A stretch of 9,006 nucleotides of DNA, taken from positions 1 through 9,006 of the forward strand of contig JBJTHJ010000015.1 of NCBI GenBank assembly GCA_046094385.1, in the 5' to 3' direction. Below the pieces are notes generated by a model. The model was not told where the DNA came from and searched no databases. It saw nothing but the letters and a program-made list of their open reading frames with translations. A program made the position numbers and the translations under genes. Source of the DNA: ZLKRG08 sp046094385 (GTDB lineage: Bacteria; Actinomycetota; Actinomycetes; Nanopelagicales; Nanopelagicaceae). How positions within the stretch are numbered: position 1 is the first letter of the stretch; each line of letters begins with the position of its first letter. This document shows positions 1-6,923 of the stretch, in pieces.

Positions 1-26
1 ATTTAGCCTAAAGTAGCACTTCACGC

Positions 27-45
27 GGAGCGCTGGTGGTGCTCC
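27..45 (+). other. Stem-loop in the oppA leader (first of two)
   Basis: Inverted repeat: GGAGCGC at 27-33 pairs with GTGCTCC at 39-45, including one G-U pair, around a 5-nt loop. It lies 45 bases upstream of the oppA start and 6 bases before a second hairpin. It may be part of a structured 5' leader or the end of an upstream transcript; the upstream gene lies outside the window. Its role is unknown. Confidence 0.4.
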
Positions 46-51
46 AAACCG

Positions 52-76
52 AAATGCGCGCCCGCGCGTTTTATTT
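52..76 (+). terminator. Terminator-like hairpin directly before the oppA ribosome binding site
   Basis: AAATGCGC at 52-59 pairs with GCGCGTTT at 64-71 (8 bp, one G-U) around a GCCC loop. The 3' arm runs into TTTTATTT at 69-76, giving the shape of an intrinsic terminator. The oppA Shine-Dalgarno begins at 77, so any promoter that gives oppA an untranslated leader must lie upstream of this hairpin. It could therefore be an attenuator in the oppA leader, or a leaky terminator of an upstream gene. The U-run is interrupted by one A, so efficiency is uncertain. Confidence 0.35.
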
Positions 77-89
77 AAAGGATGGATAA

Positions 90-1712
90 ATGAAGTTAAA
101 CACTCTAGGTAAGCGCAGCGCAGCCGTACTCGCTGTCCTTGCACTGGCAGCCGGTGGCACTGTAGTTGCAGCTAATGCAGCAGCACCTGCATACATCGAT
201 TGCCAAAACTTTGCAGCCGGAGAGCCTGATCACATCGATCCAGCTCTGACATCAACACTTGTTGGTGCAAACACTGCAACTATGTTGTTCGATGGTCTAA
301 CAGATACCGATGCAAACGGAAACCTTTATGGTGAAGTTGCATCAAAGTGGACCACAAAAGATGGCGCTAAGACTTGGGTCTTCACACTAAAGAAGGGCCT
401 TAAGTTCTCAAATGGCGAAGCAGTTCTTCCATCATCATTCGTAAATGGTTGGAAGCGCGCACTTGATTCTAAGCTTGCCTCAGAAGTTGCTTACCATGGT
501 GACTTCATTCTTGGAATGAATGCTTACTCAACTGGTAAAGGCGCATTCCCTGCATCATCAGTAGTAGCTGATGACAAGGCAATGACTCTTACCGTCAAGA
601 TGGAGAACGCGACCTCAGATTGGCCATCAATCGTAAGCCACTCAGTATTCTCACCAATTCCAACCACCATGGTTGGGGCAAGTGACAAGGTTGAAGAAGA
701 TGGCACCAAGCTAGTTGGTAACGGCCCATTCATGTTGGAGAAGGCAATCACAAAGCGTGCAGGTGGCGAAGTTGTGATCGTTCCAAATCCAAACTACGGT
801 GGAAAGACTCCAACTCTTTCAAAGGTCACCTTCAAGATTTTCTCTGACACCAATGCTGCGTACAACGCATTTGCATCAGGTCAGTGCGATAACGGCCCAA
901 TTCCAGCAGGTCGTTACACCGAACTTCTAGGTAAGTGGGGAACTAAGGGCGTAAAGACCGTTCTTGGAACTGACTATTGGGGCTTCAATTGGGAAGATCC
1001 TGTAGTTGGTGGCACAAAGAACCGCCTACTTCGCTCTGCAATTGCAAAGGCAATTGATAAGAACCAGATCTCAGAAGTTATCTACCAAGGAATTCGTAAG
1101 CCAGCTTCAGGTCTATTGCCACCAGGAATTCCTGGCTTCAAGGCTGGCCAAGGTCTAACTAGCGGTCGCGATCTAGCGGGTGCCAAGGAAGACTTTAAGA
1201 AGTGGACCACACTTGGAAACAAGGTGACTACACCGCTTCGTATTTCTTACAACGAAGGTGCTGGTTGGGACAAAGTTGGCTCAATCATCATTGCAAATCT
1301 AAAGGATGTCGGAATTCCAGCGAAGCTTGATCCATTCCCAGCTGACGGAACCTACTTCTCGAAGATGCGTGCAGGTAAGGGACAGATCATCCGTGCCGGT
1401 TGGTTTGCTGATTACCCAATCGCTGACAACTTCTTGTATCCACTACTTCACTCAAAGTCAATTGGTGGCGACAATCTAGAGCGCTACAGCAGTGCAACAT
1501 TTGATGCACTTGTTGATTCTGCTCGCGCAACCACAAACAAGTCATTCTCACAGAGCCAATACCGTCGTGCTGAGGTACAAGCTCTACGTGGTGACGTGGT
1601 AATGGTTCCAACCGTAAACCGTGGTGTTGCTGTGGTACTTGCTGCAAGTACTTCAACATTCCCAATCACTCCACTTGGAATGGTTGTTTACGATCAAATC
1701 GTGAAGAGCTAA
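90..1712 (+). CDS. oppA: Peptide ABC transporter substrate-binding protein (SBP family 5, OppA/DppA type)
   Basis: Extracytoplasmic binding protein that captures oligopeptides or related ligands and delivers them to OppB/OppC. The 540-aa length is usual for the family. Residues 1-30 form a Sec signal peptide: basic start (KLNTLGKR), hydrophobic core, and an Ala-x-Ala site around ANA at 28-30. Mature-region family features are the early F..GEPDHIDPA segment, LFDGL near 67-70, the WVFTLKKGLKFSNGE block around 96-110, GNGPF around 210-214 and the AIAKAIDK segment in the C-terminal half. There is no lipobox; the only cysteines seen are C38 and C266, and C38 is preceded by YID. The start is supported by AAAGGA at 77-82, 7 nt before the ATG. 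Lysine codons are almost all AAG (about 37 AAG to 3 AAA by hand count), unlike oppD, which suggests high expression. First gene of the opp operon. The substrate cannot be determined from sequence. Confidence 0.93.
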   Translation: MKLNTLGKRSAAVLAVLALAAGGTVVAANAAAPAYIDCQNFAAGEPDHIDPALTSTLVGANTATMLFDGLTDTDANGNLYGEVASKWTTKDGAKTWVFTLKKGLKFSNGEAVLPSSFVNGWKRALDSKLASEVAYHGDFILGMNAYSTGKGAFPASSVVADDKAMTLTVKMENATSDWPSIVSHSVFSPIPTTMVGASDKVEEDGTKLVGNGPFMLEKAITKRAGGEVVIVPNPNYGGKTPTLSKVTFKIFSDTNAAYNAFASGQCDNGPIPAGRYTELLGKWGTKGVKTVLGTDYWGFNWEDPVVGGTKNRLLRSAIAKAIDKNQISEVIYQGIRKPASGLLPPGIPGFKAGQGLTSGRDLAGAKEDFKKWTTLGNKVTTPLRISYNEGAGWDKVGSIIIANLKDVGIPAKLDPFPADGTYFSKMRAGKGQIIRAGWFADYPIADNFLYPLLHSKSIGGDNLERYSSATFDALVDSARATTNKSFSQSQYRRAEVQALRGDVVMVPTVNRGVAVVLAASTSTFPITPLGMVVYDQIVKS

Positions 1713-1736
1713 TTAGTAGTTCATAAATAGCTCTAA

Positions 1737-1770
1737 AAGTGAGGGGCTCTCGAAAGGGAGCTCCTCACTT
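1737..1770 (+). other. Intercistronic stem-loop between oppA and oppB
   Basis: A 15-bp stem (AAGTGAGGGGCTCTC with GGGAGCTCCTCACTT, two G-U pairs) closes on a GAAA tetraloop, a stable GNRA-type loop. It begins 24 bases after the oppA stop. The bases after it (CGATTTGTG) are not a proper U-run on the + strand, so a full Rho-independent terminator is less likely than an RNA 3'-end stabiliser or partial terminator. Such elements commonly sit after binding-protein genes and keep their mRNA more abundant than the permease mRNA. That role is inferred here. Confidence 0.75.
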
Positions 1771-1774
1771 CGAT

Positions 1775-1802
1775 TTGTGAAGGTAAATTAATTTTCTAAT
1801 TT
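1775..1802 (+). promoter_or_regulatory. Possible weak internal promoter for oppBCDF
   Basis: TTGTGA (1775-1780) is a 4/6 match to the -35 consensus. After a 16-bp spacer comes TAATTT (1797-1802), which fits only the TANNNT form of a -10. It lies in an AT-rich stretch between the oppA hairpin and oppB and would give a leader of about 30 nt. Random matches are common in AT-rich DNA, so this is a weak candidate. Confidence 0.2.
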
Positions 1803-1840
1803 TCATTTTTTGTAAAGAGTTTCAAGTAAGATAGAGAGAG

Positions 1841-2830
1841 ATGTTCACTTACACCATCAAACGCTTGCTTCAGAGCCTGTTAGTTGTCTGGGCAGCAGCG
1901 ACCTTGATGTTCGCTCTTTTCTTTATTATTCCTGGTGATCCAATCTCGTTAAAGAGTGGTGAAAAAGCGCTGCCACCTGAGATTCTTGATAACATCGAGC
2001 GAAAATACGGCCTAGATAAACCAGTGTATGTTCAGTATTTCCGATTCTGGGGCAATTTATTTCGCGGCGATTTAGGTTATTCATATAAGAACGACAAATC
2101 GGTTAATACGATCCTAAGCGATGGTCTTTCGACCAGCGCTCGCTTACTTTTCTGGGGTGCGCTATTTCAATTGATCATCGCTCTGATCGTGGGTCTAACT
2201 AGCGCAATCAAACGTGGCTCTCTTGGTGATCGCATCGGAACCATTTTTACAGTCGGAATCCAAGGCATCCCAGTTTTCGTGTCTGGTCTTTTGGCGCAAT
2301 ATTTCTTTGGGGTGCTGCCATTTCAATTAAATCTAGAGTGGCTAAACTTCTTCAAACCCTGGCCACAGAGTTGGAACTTCGGGGTGATTCCAGCAGATAG
2401 TTGGAAGGGAATCATCTTGCCGGCCTTAGTGGTGGCGGTAGTTGATGCCGCGTTTATTGCCCGCATGTTGCGCTCATCGTTACTTGAAGTTTTGCGCGCC
2501 GATTACATTCGCACTGCGTTTTCAAAAGGTTTATCTGCGCGTCGAGTCTGGATCCATCACGCACTTCGAAATGCGCTAATTCCAGTTGTTACTGTTTACG
2601 GAACATCTTTAATCGCAATTTTTGGTGTAGCTGTTCAGACTGAGAAAGTTTTCTCTCTGCCAGGCATGGGATCCACAATTGCAGATTCTGCGCTGTCACA
2701 AGATGCACCGGTGGTACTTGGGCTTGCCATCGTAGTTATTGGATTTGGCGCAATCGTCAATTTGATTGTGGACCTTAGTTATGCGCTGATTGACCCACGT
2801 ATCAAGATCAACGATAAGACGGTGCATTGA
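1841..2830 (+). CDS. oppB: Peptide ABC transporter permease, OppB/DppB family
   Basis: One of two integral membrane subunits forming the translocation path; pairs with OppC. The 329-aa length is normal. It opens with the typical MFTYTIKRLLQSLLVVW amphipathic start and a first membrane helix (about 10-30) ending in PGDP. A long external segment (about 32-95) contains the LFRGDLGYSY stretch, and further hydrophobic segments lie near 103-122, 138-160, 190-208, 245-265 and 290-315. The cytoplasmic EAA-type coupling loop is visible around 216-246 (DYIRTAFSKGLS...HALRNALIP), the contact site for the ATPases. The start is preceded by a purine-rich GAGAGAG run rather than a clear Shine-Dalgarno, but the N-terminus matches the family. 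It overlaps the next gene by one base (TGATG). Confidence 0.93.
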   Translation: MFTYTIKRLLQSLLVVWAAATLMFALFFIIPGDPISLKSGEKALPPEILDNIERKYGLDKPVYVQYFRFWGNLFRGDLGYSYKNDKSVNTILSDGLSTSARLLFWGALFQLIIALIVGLTSAIKRGSLGDRIGTIFTVGIQGIPVFVSGLLAQYFFGVLPFQLNLEWLNFFKPWPQSWNFGVIPADSWKGIILPALVVAVVDAAFIARMLRSSLLEVLRADYIRTAFSKGLSARRVWIHHALRNALIPVVTVYGTSLIAIFGVAVQTEKVFSLPGMGSTIADSALSQDAPVVLGLAIVVIGFGAIVNLIVDLSYALIDPRIKINDKTVH

Positions 2831-3714
2831 TGGCTATTGAAAATCAAGAGAATCAAGTTCCTGAGTCTCTCTCCTATTGGCAAGATGTTCGTAAGCGCTT
2901 CTTTGGTAACAAGATCTCGATCGTAGGTCTGGTAATTCTTTCTGCGCTGATTTTGATCGGAATTTTCGGGCCAATCGTGAGCAATTGGAAATATGACGAA
3001 TTGGGTTCAGATATCTTGGCAGCTCCTGGGACCAATGGACATTGGCTAGGCACTGATGATTTAGGTCGCGATATCTTCACTCGCGTCACATTGGGTATTC
3101 GCTTGTCGCTAACTGTTGCGATAGTAGTAACGGTAATTTCCGTTTTCGTGGGAGTCACTCTTGGCGGTATCGCTGGTTATTTTGGCGGCTGGGTAGATAC
3201 TATGATCAGCCGTTTTATTGATACTTGGCAGGTAATCCCATTTGTTCTTATCGGCTTTGCAATCATCACCGTATTTGGCTCTTCCTTCTGGGTAATCGTG
3301 GCTGCTTTGGTCTTCACTGGTTGGTACTCGACAACACGTTTATTTCGCGCATCGGTGATGCAAGTTAAATCTTTGGAATATGTAGAGGCAGCTAGAGCTA
3401 CCGGAGCTACTACCAAGCGCATAATTTTGCGCCATATCGGCCCAAATGCGATTCCGCCAATTATCGTGGTACTTGCGTTCTCGGTAGCCGGTGCGATCCT
3501 TAGCGAATCTATCTATGCCTTCTTGGGTGTGGGCTTTCGCGAACCAACTCCATCACTAGGTGTGATGATCTCTAGCTCGCGCAATTACCTGACAGATAAG
3601 CCATTTGTGTTCTTTATTCCCGGTTCCATCCTTGTGATGTTGACGCTATCGATTGTCTTGATCGGTGATGGTTTGCGTGATGCGCTCGATCCAAAACTTC
3701 GAGGTACCAAGTGA
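2830..3714 (+). CDS. oppC: Peptide ABC transporter permease, OppC/DppC family
   Basis: Second membrane subunit of the importer, 294 aa. A cytoplasmic N-terminal region (about 1-28) leads to a first helix (about 30-50), matching the OppC N-terminal domain. The family segment HWLGTDDLGRDIFTR is at 71-85. The permease domain follows, with the EAA loop at about 186-206 (EAARATGATTKRIILRH) that docks on the ATPase. A typical C-terminus, GDGLRDALDPKLRG, ends the protein. I chose ATG at 2830, whose A is the last base of the oppB TGA stop, over an in-frame TTG at 2827, because a TGATG overlap fits translational coupling. No strong Shine-Dalgarno is seen. The 3' end overlaps oppD by 4 bp (GTGA). Confidence 0.93.
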   Translation: MAIENQENQVPESLSYWQDVRKRFFGNKISIVGLVILSALILIGIFGPIVSNWKYDELGSDILAAPGTNGHWLGTDDLGRDIFTRVTLGIRLSLTVAIVVTVISVFVGVTLGGIAGYFGGWVDTMISRFIDTWQVIPFVLIGFAIITVFGSSFWVIVAALVFTGWYSTTRLFRASVMQVKSLEYVEAARATGATTKRIILRHIGPNAIPPIIVVLAFSVAGAILSESIYAFLGVGFREPTPSLGVMISSSRNYLTDKPFVFFIPGSILVMLTLSIVLIGDGLRDALDPKLRGTK

Positions 3715-4709
3715 CAGCGCCGCTATTACATATAGATGATCTGCATGTTCACTTCAATACCAGCGATGGAATTGTTCAAGCAATCAATGGCGCATCTTTA
3801 TCGCTTAACCCCGGAGAGATTCTTGGTTTAGTCGGAGAGTCAGGTTCCGGAAAATCAGTAACTGCCATGAGCATTTTGGGACTAGTCCCCAAACCACCTG
3901 CGGTATATCCAAAAGGTCGCATCTTTTGGAAAGGTATTGATTTATTAACCACTCCGGATGCGCAATTACGCGAGATTCGAGGCGGCGAAATCTCAATGAT
4001 CTTCCAAGATCCTATGACGTCACTAAATCCGGTTTACACAATTGGCCATCAAATTTCAGAGATGATTCGAGTTCACGAACGAATCTCAGTGAAAGCGGCG
4101 AAGGTACGCGCCATCGAGATGTTGAATTTGGTAGGTGTGCCAAATCCAGAACAGCGCATAGATGATTACCCACATCAATTCTCAGGCGGTATGCGCCAAC
4201 GCGCCATGATTGCAATGGCCCTATCTTGCAATCCAGAGCTGCTAATTGCAGATGAACCAACTACCGCGCTTGATGTCACTATCCAAGCTCAGATTCTTGA
4301 GATCTTAGAAAAATCTGCTCGCGAATTAAATGTCGCAGTACTTTTGATTACTCATGATTTAGGAGTAGTTGCAGGAATCTGTGATCGAGTAGCAGTCATG
4401 TATGGTGGTCGCATCGTCGAAGAAGCTCCAGTAGATGATCTTTACGAGCGGCCATTGATGCCATACACCTGGGGTTTGATGAAATCGATTCCGCAGATGG
4501 ATGAATTCTCAAATGATCCGCTCTACACGATTCCGGGAGCGCCACCGGTGATGTCGCGTCCGCCAAAAGGTTGCGCCTTTGCACCGCGTTGCGAATTTGC
4601 GATCGATAAGTGTCATTTAGAGGTACCGACTTTCGATGAATTCGAAGCAGGCCGCATGGTCCGCTGTCACCGAGTAAAAGAACCGAACTTTGTGCAGGTA
4701 CTTAAATGA
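3711..4709 (+). CDS. oppD: Peptide ABC transporter ATP-binding protein, OppD/DppD family
   Basis: Cytoplasmic ATPase subunit, 332 aa, with a complete set of ABC motifs: Walker A GESGSGKS (42-49, K48), Q-loop Q99 in FQDPMTSLNP, signature FSGGM (157-161), Walker B LLIADE (177-182) with catalytic E182, D-loop TALD (D188) and switch H215. The C-terminal oligo_HPY region carries four cysteines (C288, C294, C301, C319) in the spacing typical of this family, which has been linked to an iron-sulfur cluster in related transporters. GTG is the start codon, preceded by GAGG six bases upstream, and it overlaps the oppC stop. The ATG of oppF overlaps its stop by 4 bp. Lysine codons are mostly AAA (about 10 of 12), opposite to oppA. 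Confidence 0.94.
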   Translation: MTAPLLHIDDLHVHFNTSDGIVQAINGASLSLNPGEILGLVGESGSGKSVTAMSILGLVPKPPAVYPKGRIFWKGIDLLTTPDAQLREIRGGEISMIFQDPMTSLNPVYTIGHQISEMIRVHERISVKAAKVRAIEMLNLVGVPNPEQRIDDYPHQFSGGMRQRAMIAMALSCNPELLIADEPTTALDVTIQAQILEILEKSARELNVAVLLITHDLGVVAGICDRVAVMYGGRIVEEAPVDDLYERPLMPYTWGLMKSIPQMDEFSNDPLYTIPGAPPVMSRPPKGCAFAPRCEFAIDKCHLEVPTFDEFEAGRMVRCHRVKEPNFVQVLK

Positions 4710-5683
4710 GTTCACCTTTACTCAGAGTTTCTAATCTAGAGAAGAAGTTCCCAATTCAGCGTGGTTTGTTAAAGCGCACGGTTGGACAGATTCATGCAGT
4801 AGACGGAATCTCTCTAGATATTAATCCTGGTGAAACGTTGGGATTGGTCGGAGAATCAGGTTGCGGTAAATCGACCACTGCACGGTTAATTCTTCGACTG
4901 CTTGACCCAACTGCAGGTGAGATTTACTTTGACGGCAAAGAGATCCATTCGATGTCTCGCGAGGAGATTCGAAAGATCCGTAAAGATATGCAGATCGTAT
5001 TTCAGGATCCTTATGCATCCTTAAATCCACGTATGACGGTCCGTCAGATCGTGGCAGAACCGTTGATAGTTCATGGCATGGCCCAAGACGATACCGATCC
5101 AAGAGTCGATGAGATGATCGAACTTTGCGGTCTATCACGCGAATTCGGCAATCGCTATCCACACGAATTCTCAGGTGGCCAAAGACAACGGGTAGGAATT
5201 GCACGTGCCTTGATTACCCAACCAAAATTCGTTGTTTTAGATGCGCCCGTTTCAGCGCTAGAGGTGTCAGTGCAGGCTCAAATTCTTAATCTATTAGATG
5301 ACTTGAGGAAGCGGTTTGGCTTTAGCTACCTATTTGTCGCGCATGATCTATCAGTGGTTTCACATATCTCAAGTCGAGTAGCAGTTATGTACCTTGGAAA
5401 GATTGTTGAGATTGGAAGCAGGGAAGAGATTTTTCAAAATCCAAAGCATCCATATACAAAGGCTCTGATCTCAGCCGTGCCACTTGCAAATCCAAAACAA
5501 GAGCGAGTCCGCAAAAATTCTAGAATCGTGTTAACCGGCGATGTGCCAAGCCCTGCAAATCCACCAAGTGGTTGCCGCTTTCGCACCCGTTGCTGGAAAG
5601 CCCAGGAAATTTGCACTACAACTGAGCCAGCCTTAATGCAGATTGGCAAACACCAAGTCTCTTGCCACTTTCCAGAGGGCTAA
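4706..5683 (+). CDS. oppF: Peptide ABC transporter ATP-binding protein, OppF/DppF family, with altered Walker B
   Basis: Second ATPase subunit, 325 aa, expected to dimerise with OppD under OppB/OppC. Intact motifs are Walker A GESGCGKST (49-57, K55), Q100 in FQDPYASLNP, signature FSGGQ (155-159) and switch H213. The Walker B region reads VVLDAPVSALEVSVQAQ: D179 is present, but the catalytic glutamate position is A180 (GCG), and the D-loop aspartate is E186 (GAG). This subunit should bind ATP but hydrolyse it poorly at its own site. Four cysteines of the oligo_HPY tail (C290, C296, C303, C320) match those in OppD. Last gene of the operon; ATG overlaps oppD by 4 bp. The TAA stop directly abuts the stop of the opposing gene. 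Confidence 0.93.
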   Translation: MSSPLLRVSNLEKKFPIQRGLLKRTVGQIHAVDGISLDINPGETLGLVGESGCGKSTTARLILRLLDPTAGEIYFDGKEIHSMSREEIRKIRKDMQIVFQDPYASLNPRMTVRQIVAEPLIVHGMAQDDTDPRVDEMIELCGLSREFGNRYPHEFSGGQRQRVGIARALITQPKFVVLDAPVSALEVSVQAQILNLLDDLRKRFGFSYLFVAHDLSVVSHISSRVAVMYLGKIVEIGSREEIFQNPKHPYTKALISAVPLANPKQERVRKNSRIVLTGDVPSPANPPSGCRFRTRCWKAQEICTTTEPALMQIGKHQVSCHFPEG

Positions 5684-6439
5684 TTACTTAGGGGCTATTA
5701 CTGCCGTTAATTTCTCGTGATCAAGAATTCGTAATTGATGTTTAGGTAAGGCTTTCGCAAAATCTTCTGCCAGCTTGCGCTCACCAGTTCGATTGACGTC
5801 ATCCAGAACGATAATTGCTTTTGAAGAGAGCTTATTTAACAGCACTTCCAAAGCGGGGTAGCGAGCATCAGAATTATCTCCACCTTGGGGGCCATCTACG
5901 ATCAGTAGATCAATATTCTTTAGATCCTTGAACTTGCTTGGGTCATACCAATTTGCGCCACCACGAAATGGCATGAGCGAAGCTAACCTGACCTCAACGC
6001 CACGAACTCCATGTTCCTTTAAGAGTTCCCGAGTCTGTTCAGCAAATTCGGCATCACCATCAAAACTGATTACTTTCTTAGCGCCAGATTTGGCAACTAC
6101 CAAAGTTGAAACACCTGAACCAAGTTCTACGACAAGTTTAGGTTTAAGTTCTTTGACCAGTTGAGAGATAGTTAAAAGTAAATCAGGGGATGCAACCCAA
6201 CCACGAGTTGCTGGTAATGGTGCCGAGAACTTTAGAAGTGAATTCAATTGAATAAAAGCTTCAATCTGGCGAGTGCTTTGCTTGGAATTTTCTCGTTCCT
6301 GCTGGGTTAGATTTTGAATTGCCTTTGCTAAACGTTCAGTTTGTCGCCCCATTTTGTTGTGCAATGCACGCTGTGAGCGAATCACATAGATAGCTGCAAG
6401 TAAAAGTATTGAAATTAGGGCCGAATTTAAGATTTCCAT
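5684..6439 (-). CDS. Membrane-anchored class I SAM-dependent methyltransferase-like protein
   Basis: 251 aa. One hydrophobic helix (about 5-20) is followed by a charged, Gln-rich segment (about 24-60) likely to be helical or coiled coil, then a Rossmann-type methyltransferase domain (about 80-251). SAM-binding motif I is VVELGSGVST at 103-112. The acidic residue after the second strand is D127 (SFDGD). VDGPQGG (181-187) and VLDDVNRTGE (211-220) follow in the order seen in the Methyltransf_24-like group. The acceptor is unknown. The domain is probably cytoplasmic, tethered by the N-terminal helix. The ATG is supported by AAAGCAGG at 6448-6455, 8 nt upstream. It lies 27 bp after the cupin gene, so the two are probably one operon; a surface-glycan role is inferred only from that neighbour. 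Confidence 0.8.
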   Translation of the reverse strand: MEILNSALISILLLAAIYVIRSQRALHNKMGRQTERLAKAIQNLTQQERENSKQSTRQIEAFIQLNSLLKFSAPLPATRGWVASPDLLLTISQLVKELKPKLVVELGSGVSTLVVAKSGAKKVISFDGDAEFAEQTRELLKEHGVRGVEVRLASLMPFRGGANWYDPSKFKDLKNIDLLIVDGPQGGDNSDARYPALEVLLNKLSSKAIIVLDDVNRTGERKLAEDFAKALPKHQLRILDHEKLTAVIAPK

Positions 6440-6466
6440 TAATTTTGCCTGCTTTCTGTGTGCGGA

Positions 6467-6808
6467 CTATCTGCCAAAATCATCTTCGACACGTTCGATG
6501 TCATCTTCGCCAAAGTAACTTCCAGTTTGAACTTCAACAAAGATCACATCTTCATTTCCGGTATTGCTAATTCTGTGCAAAACTCCAATTCCAAACTCGA
6601 TGGTGTCACCAGCTTTAAAGGCAGTGACCTTGCCATCAATTGTCACTTCACCGGTTCCGGCAACGATAAACCAATGCTCTGCGCGAAATTTATGGCGTTG
6701 ATAAGAGAGGCGTTTTCCGGGATGCACCCAGATACATTTGACTTTATGGGTGGCAGTTTCTTGGAGTACTTCATAACGACCCCAAGGGCGCTCTGAAATC
6801 TCAGACAT
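6467..6808 (-). CDS. Cupin-domain protein, phosphomannose isomerase type II C-terminal family
   Basis: 113-aa single-domain cupin. It starts with the family-typical RPWGRYEVL and contains PGKRLSYQRHKFRAEHW (about 30-46), the first cupin motif with likely metal ligands H39, E44 and H45. The second motif is around GVLHRISNTG with H78. The bifunctional enzymes of this family are far longer and carry an N-terminal mannose-1-phosphate guanylyltransferase domain, absent here. Stand-alone versions exist and may isomerise or bind sugar phosphates; activity is not proven. The usual second His of the HxH motif is F41, a variation known in the family. An in-frame ATG at 6895 would add 29 residues without family character. 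I prefer 6808 because a good Shine-Dalgarno sits just upstream. Confidence 0.85.
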   Translation of the reverse strand: MSEISERPWGRYEVLQETATHKVKCIWVHPGKRLSYQRHKFRAEHWFIVAGTGEVTIDGKVTAFKAGDTIEFGIGVLHRISNTGNEDVIFVEVQTGSYFGEDDIERVEDDFGR

Positions 6809-6814
6809 TGACTG

Positions 6815-6822
6815 CCTACTTT
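6815..6822 (-). promoter_or_regulatory. Ribosome binding site that sets the cupin start
   Basis: Minus-strand AAAGTAGG matches AAAGGAGG at 7 of 8 positions and lies 6 nt before the ATG at 6808. This decides between that start and the longer in-frame option at 6895. A similar AAAGCAGG precedes the downstream methyltransferase gene. Confidence 0.65.
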
Positions 6823-6889
6823 CTTTATTAAACCTGATTGAACCTAAAGATGATTCTACCTTCTGGATATGAGCGCTCTTAAGCGGTAT

Positions 6890-6917
6890 TTGCATCAGTT
6901 AATCAAGGAATTATCAT
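6890..6917 (+). promoter_or_regulatory. Candidate promoter for a leaderless transcript of the DUF4287 gene
   Basis: TATCAT (6912-6917) matches the -10 consensus at 5 of 6 positions. A weak -35, TTGCAT (6890-6895), is 16 bp upstream. Only six bases lie between the -10 and the ATG at 6924, so transcription would start at or next to the A of the start codon. Leaderless genes are common in Actinobacteria. A purine run AAGGAA at 6905-6910 is 13 nt from the ATG, too far for a typical Shine-Dalgarno. Confidence 0.45.
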
Positions 6918-6923
6918 CAGGGC

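Noticed and set aside
1737..1770. Full Rho-independent terminator ending the oppA transcript
   Set aside because: The stem is strong but the + strand sequence after it lacks a U-run. The operon logic also favours read-through to oppBCDF.
2827..2829. TTG as the oppC start
   Set aside because: The ATG at 2830 is in frame, one codon later, and makes the usual TGATG overlap with the oppB stop.
4821..5204. 127-codon minus-strand open frame inside oppF
   Set aside because: It lies fully antisense to conserved ABC motifs, has no family resemblance and no start signal, so it is a shadow of oppF.
6458..6796. 112-codon + strand open frame opposite the cupin gene
   Set aside because: The minus strand encodes a recognisable cupin with a good ribosome binding site. 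The + strand product shows no recognisable domain.
6809..6895. 29-residue N-terminal extension of the cupin protein
   Set aside because: It has no family-like residues, and a near-consensus Shine-Dalgarno points to the internal ATG at 6808.
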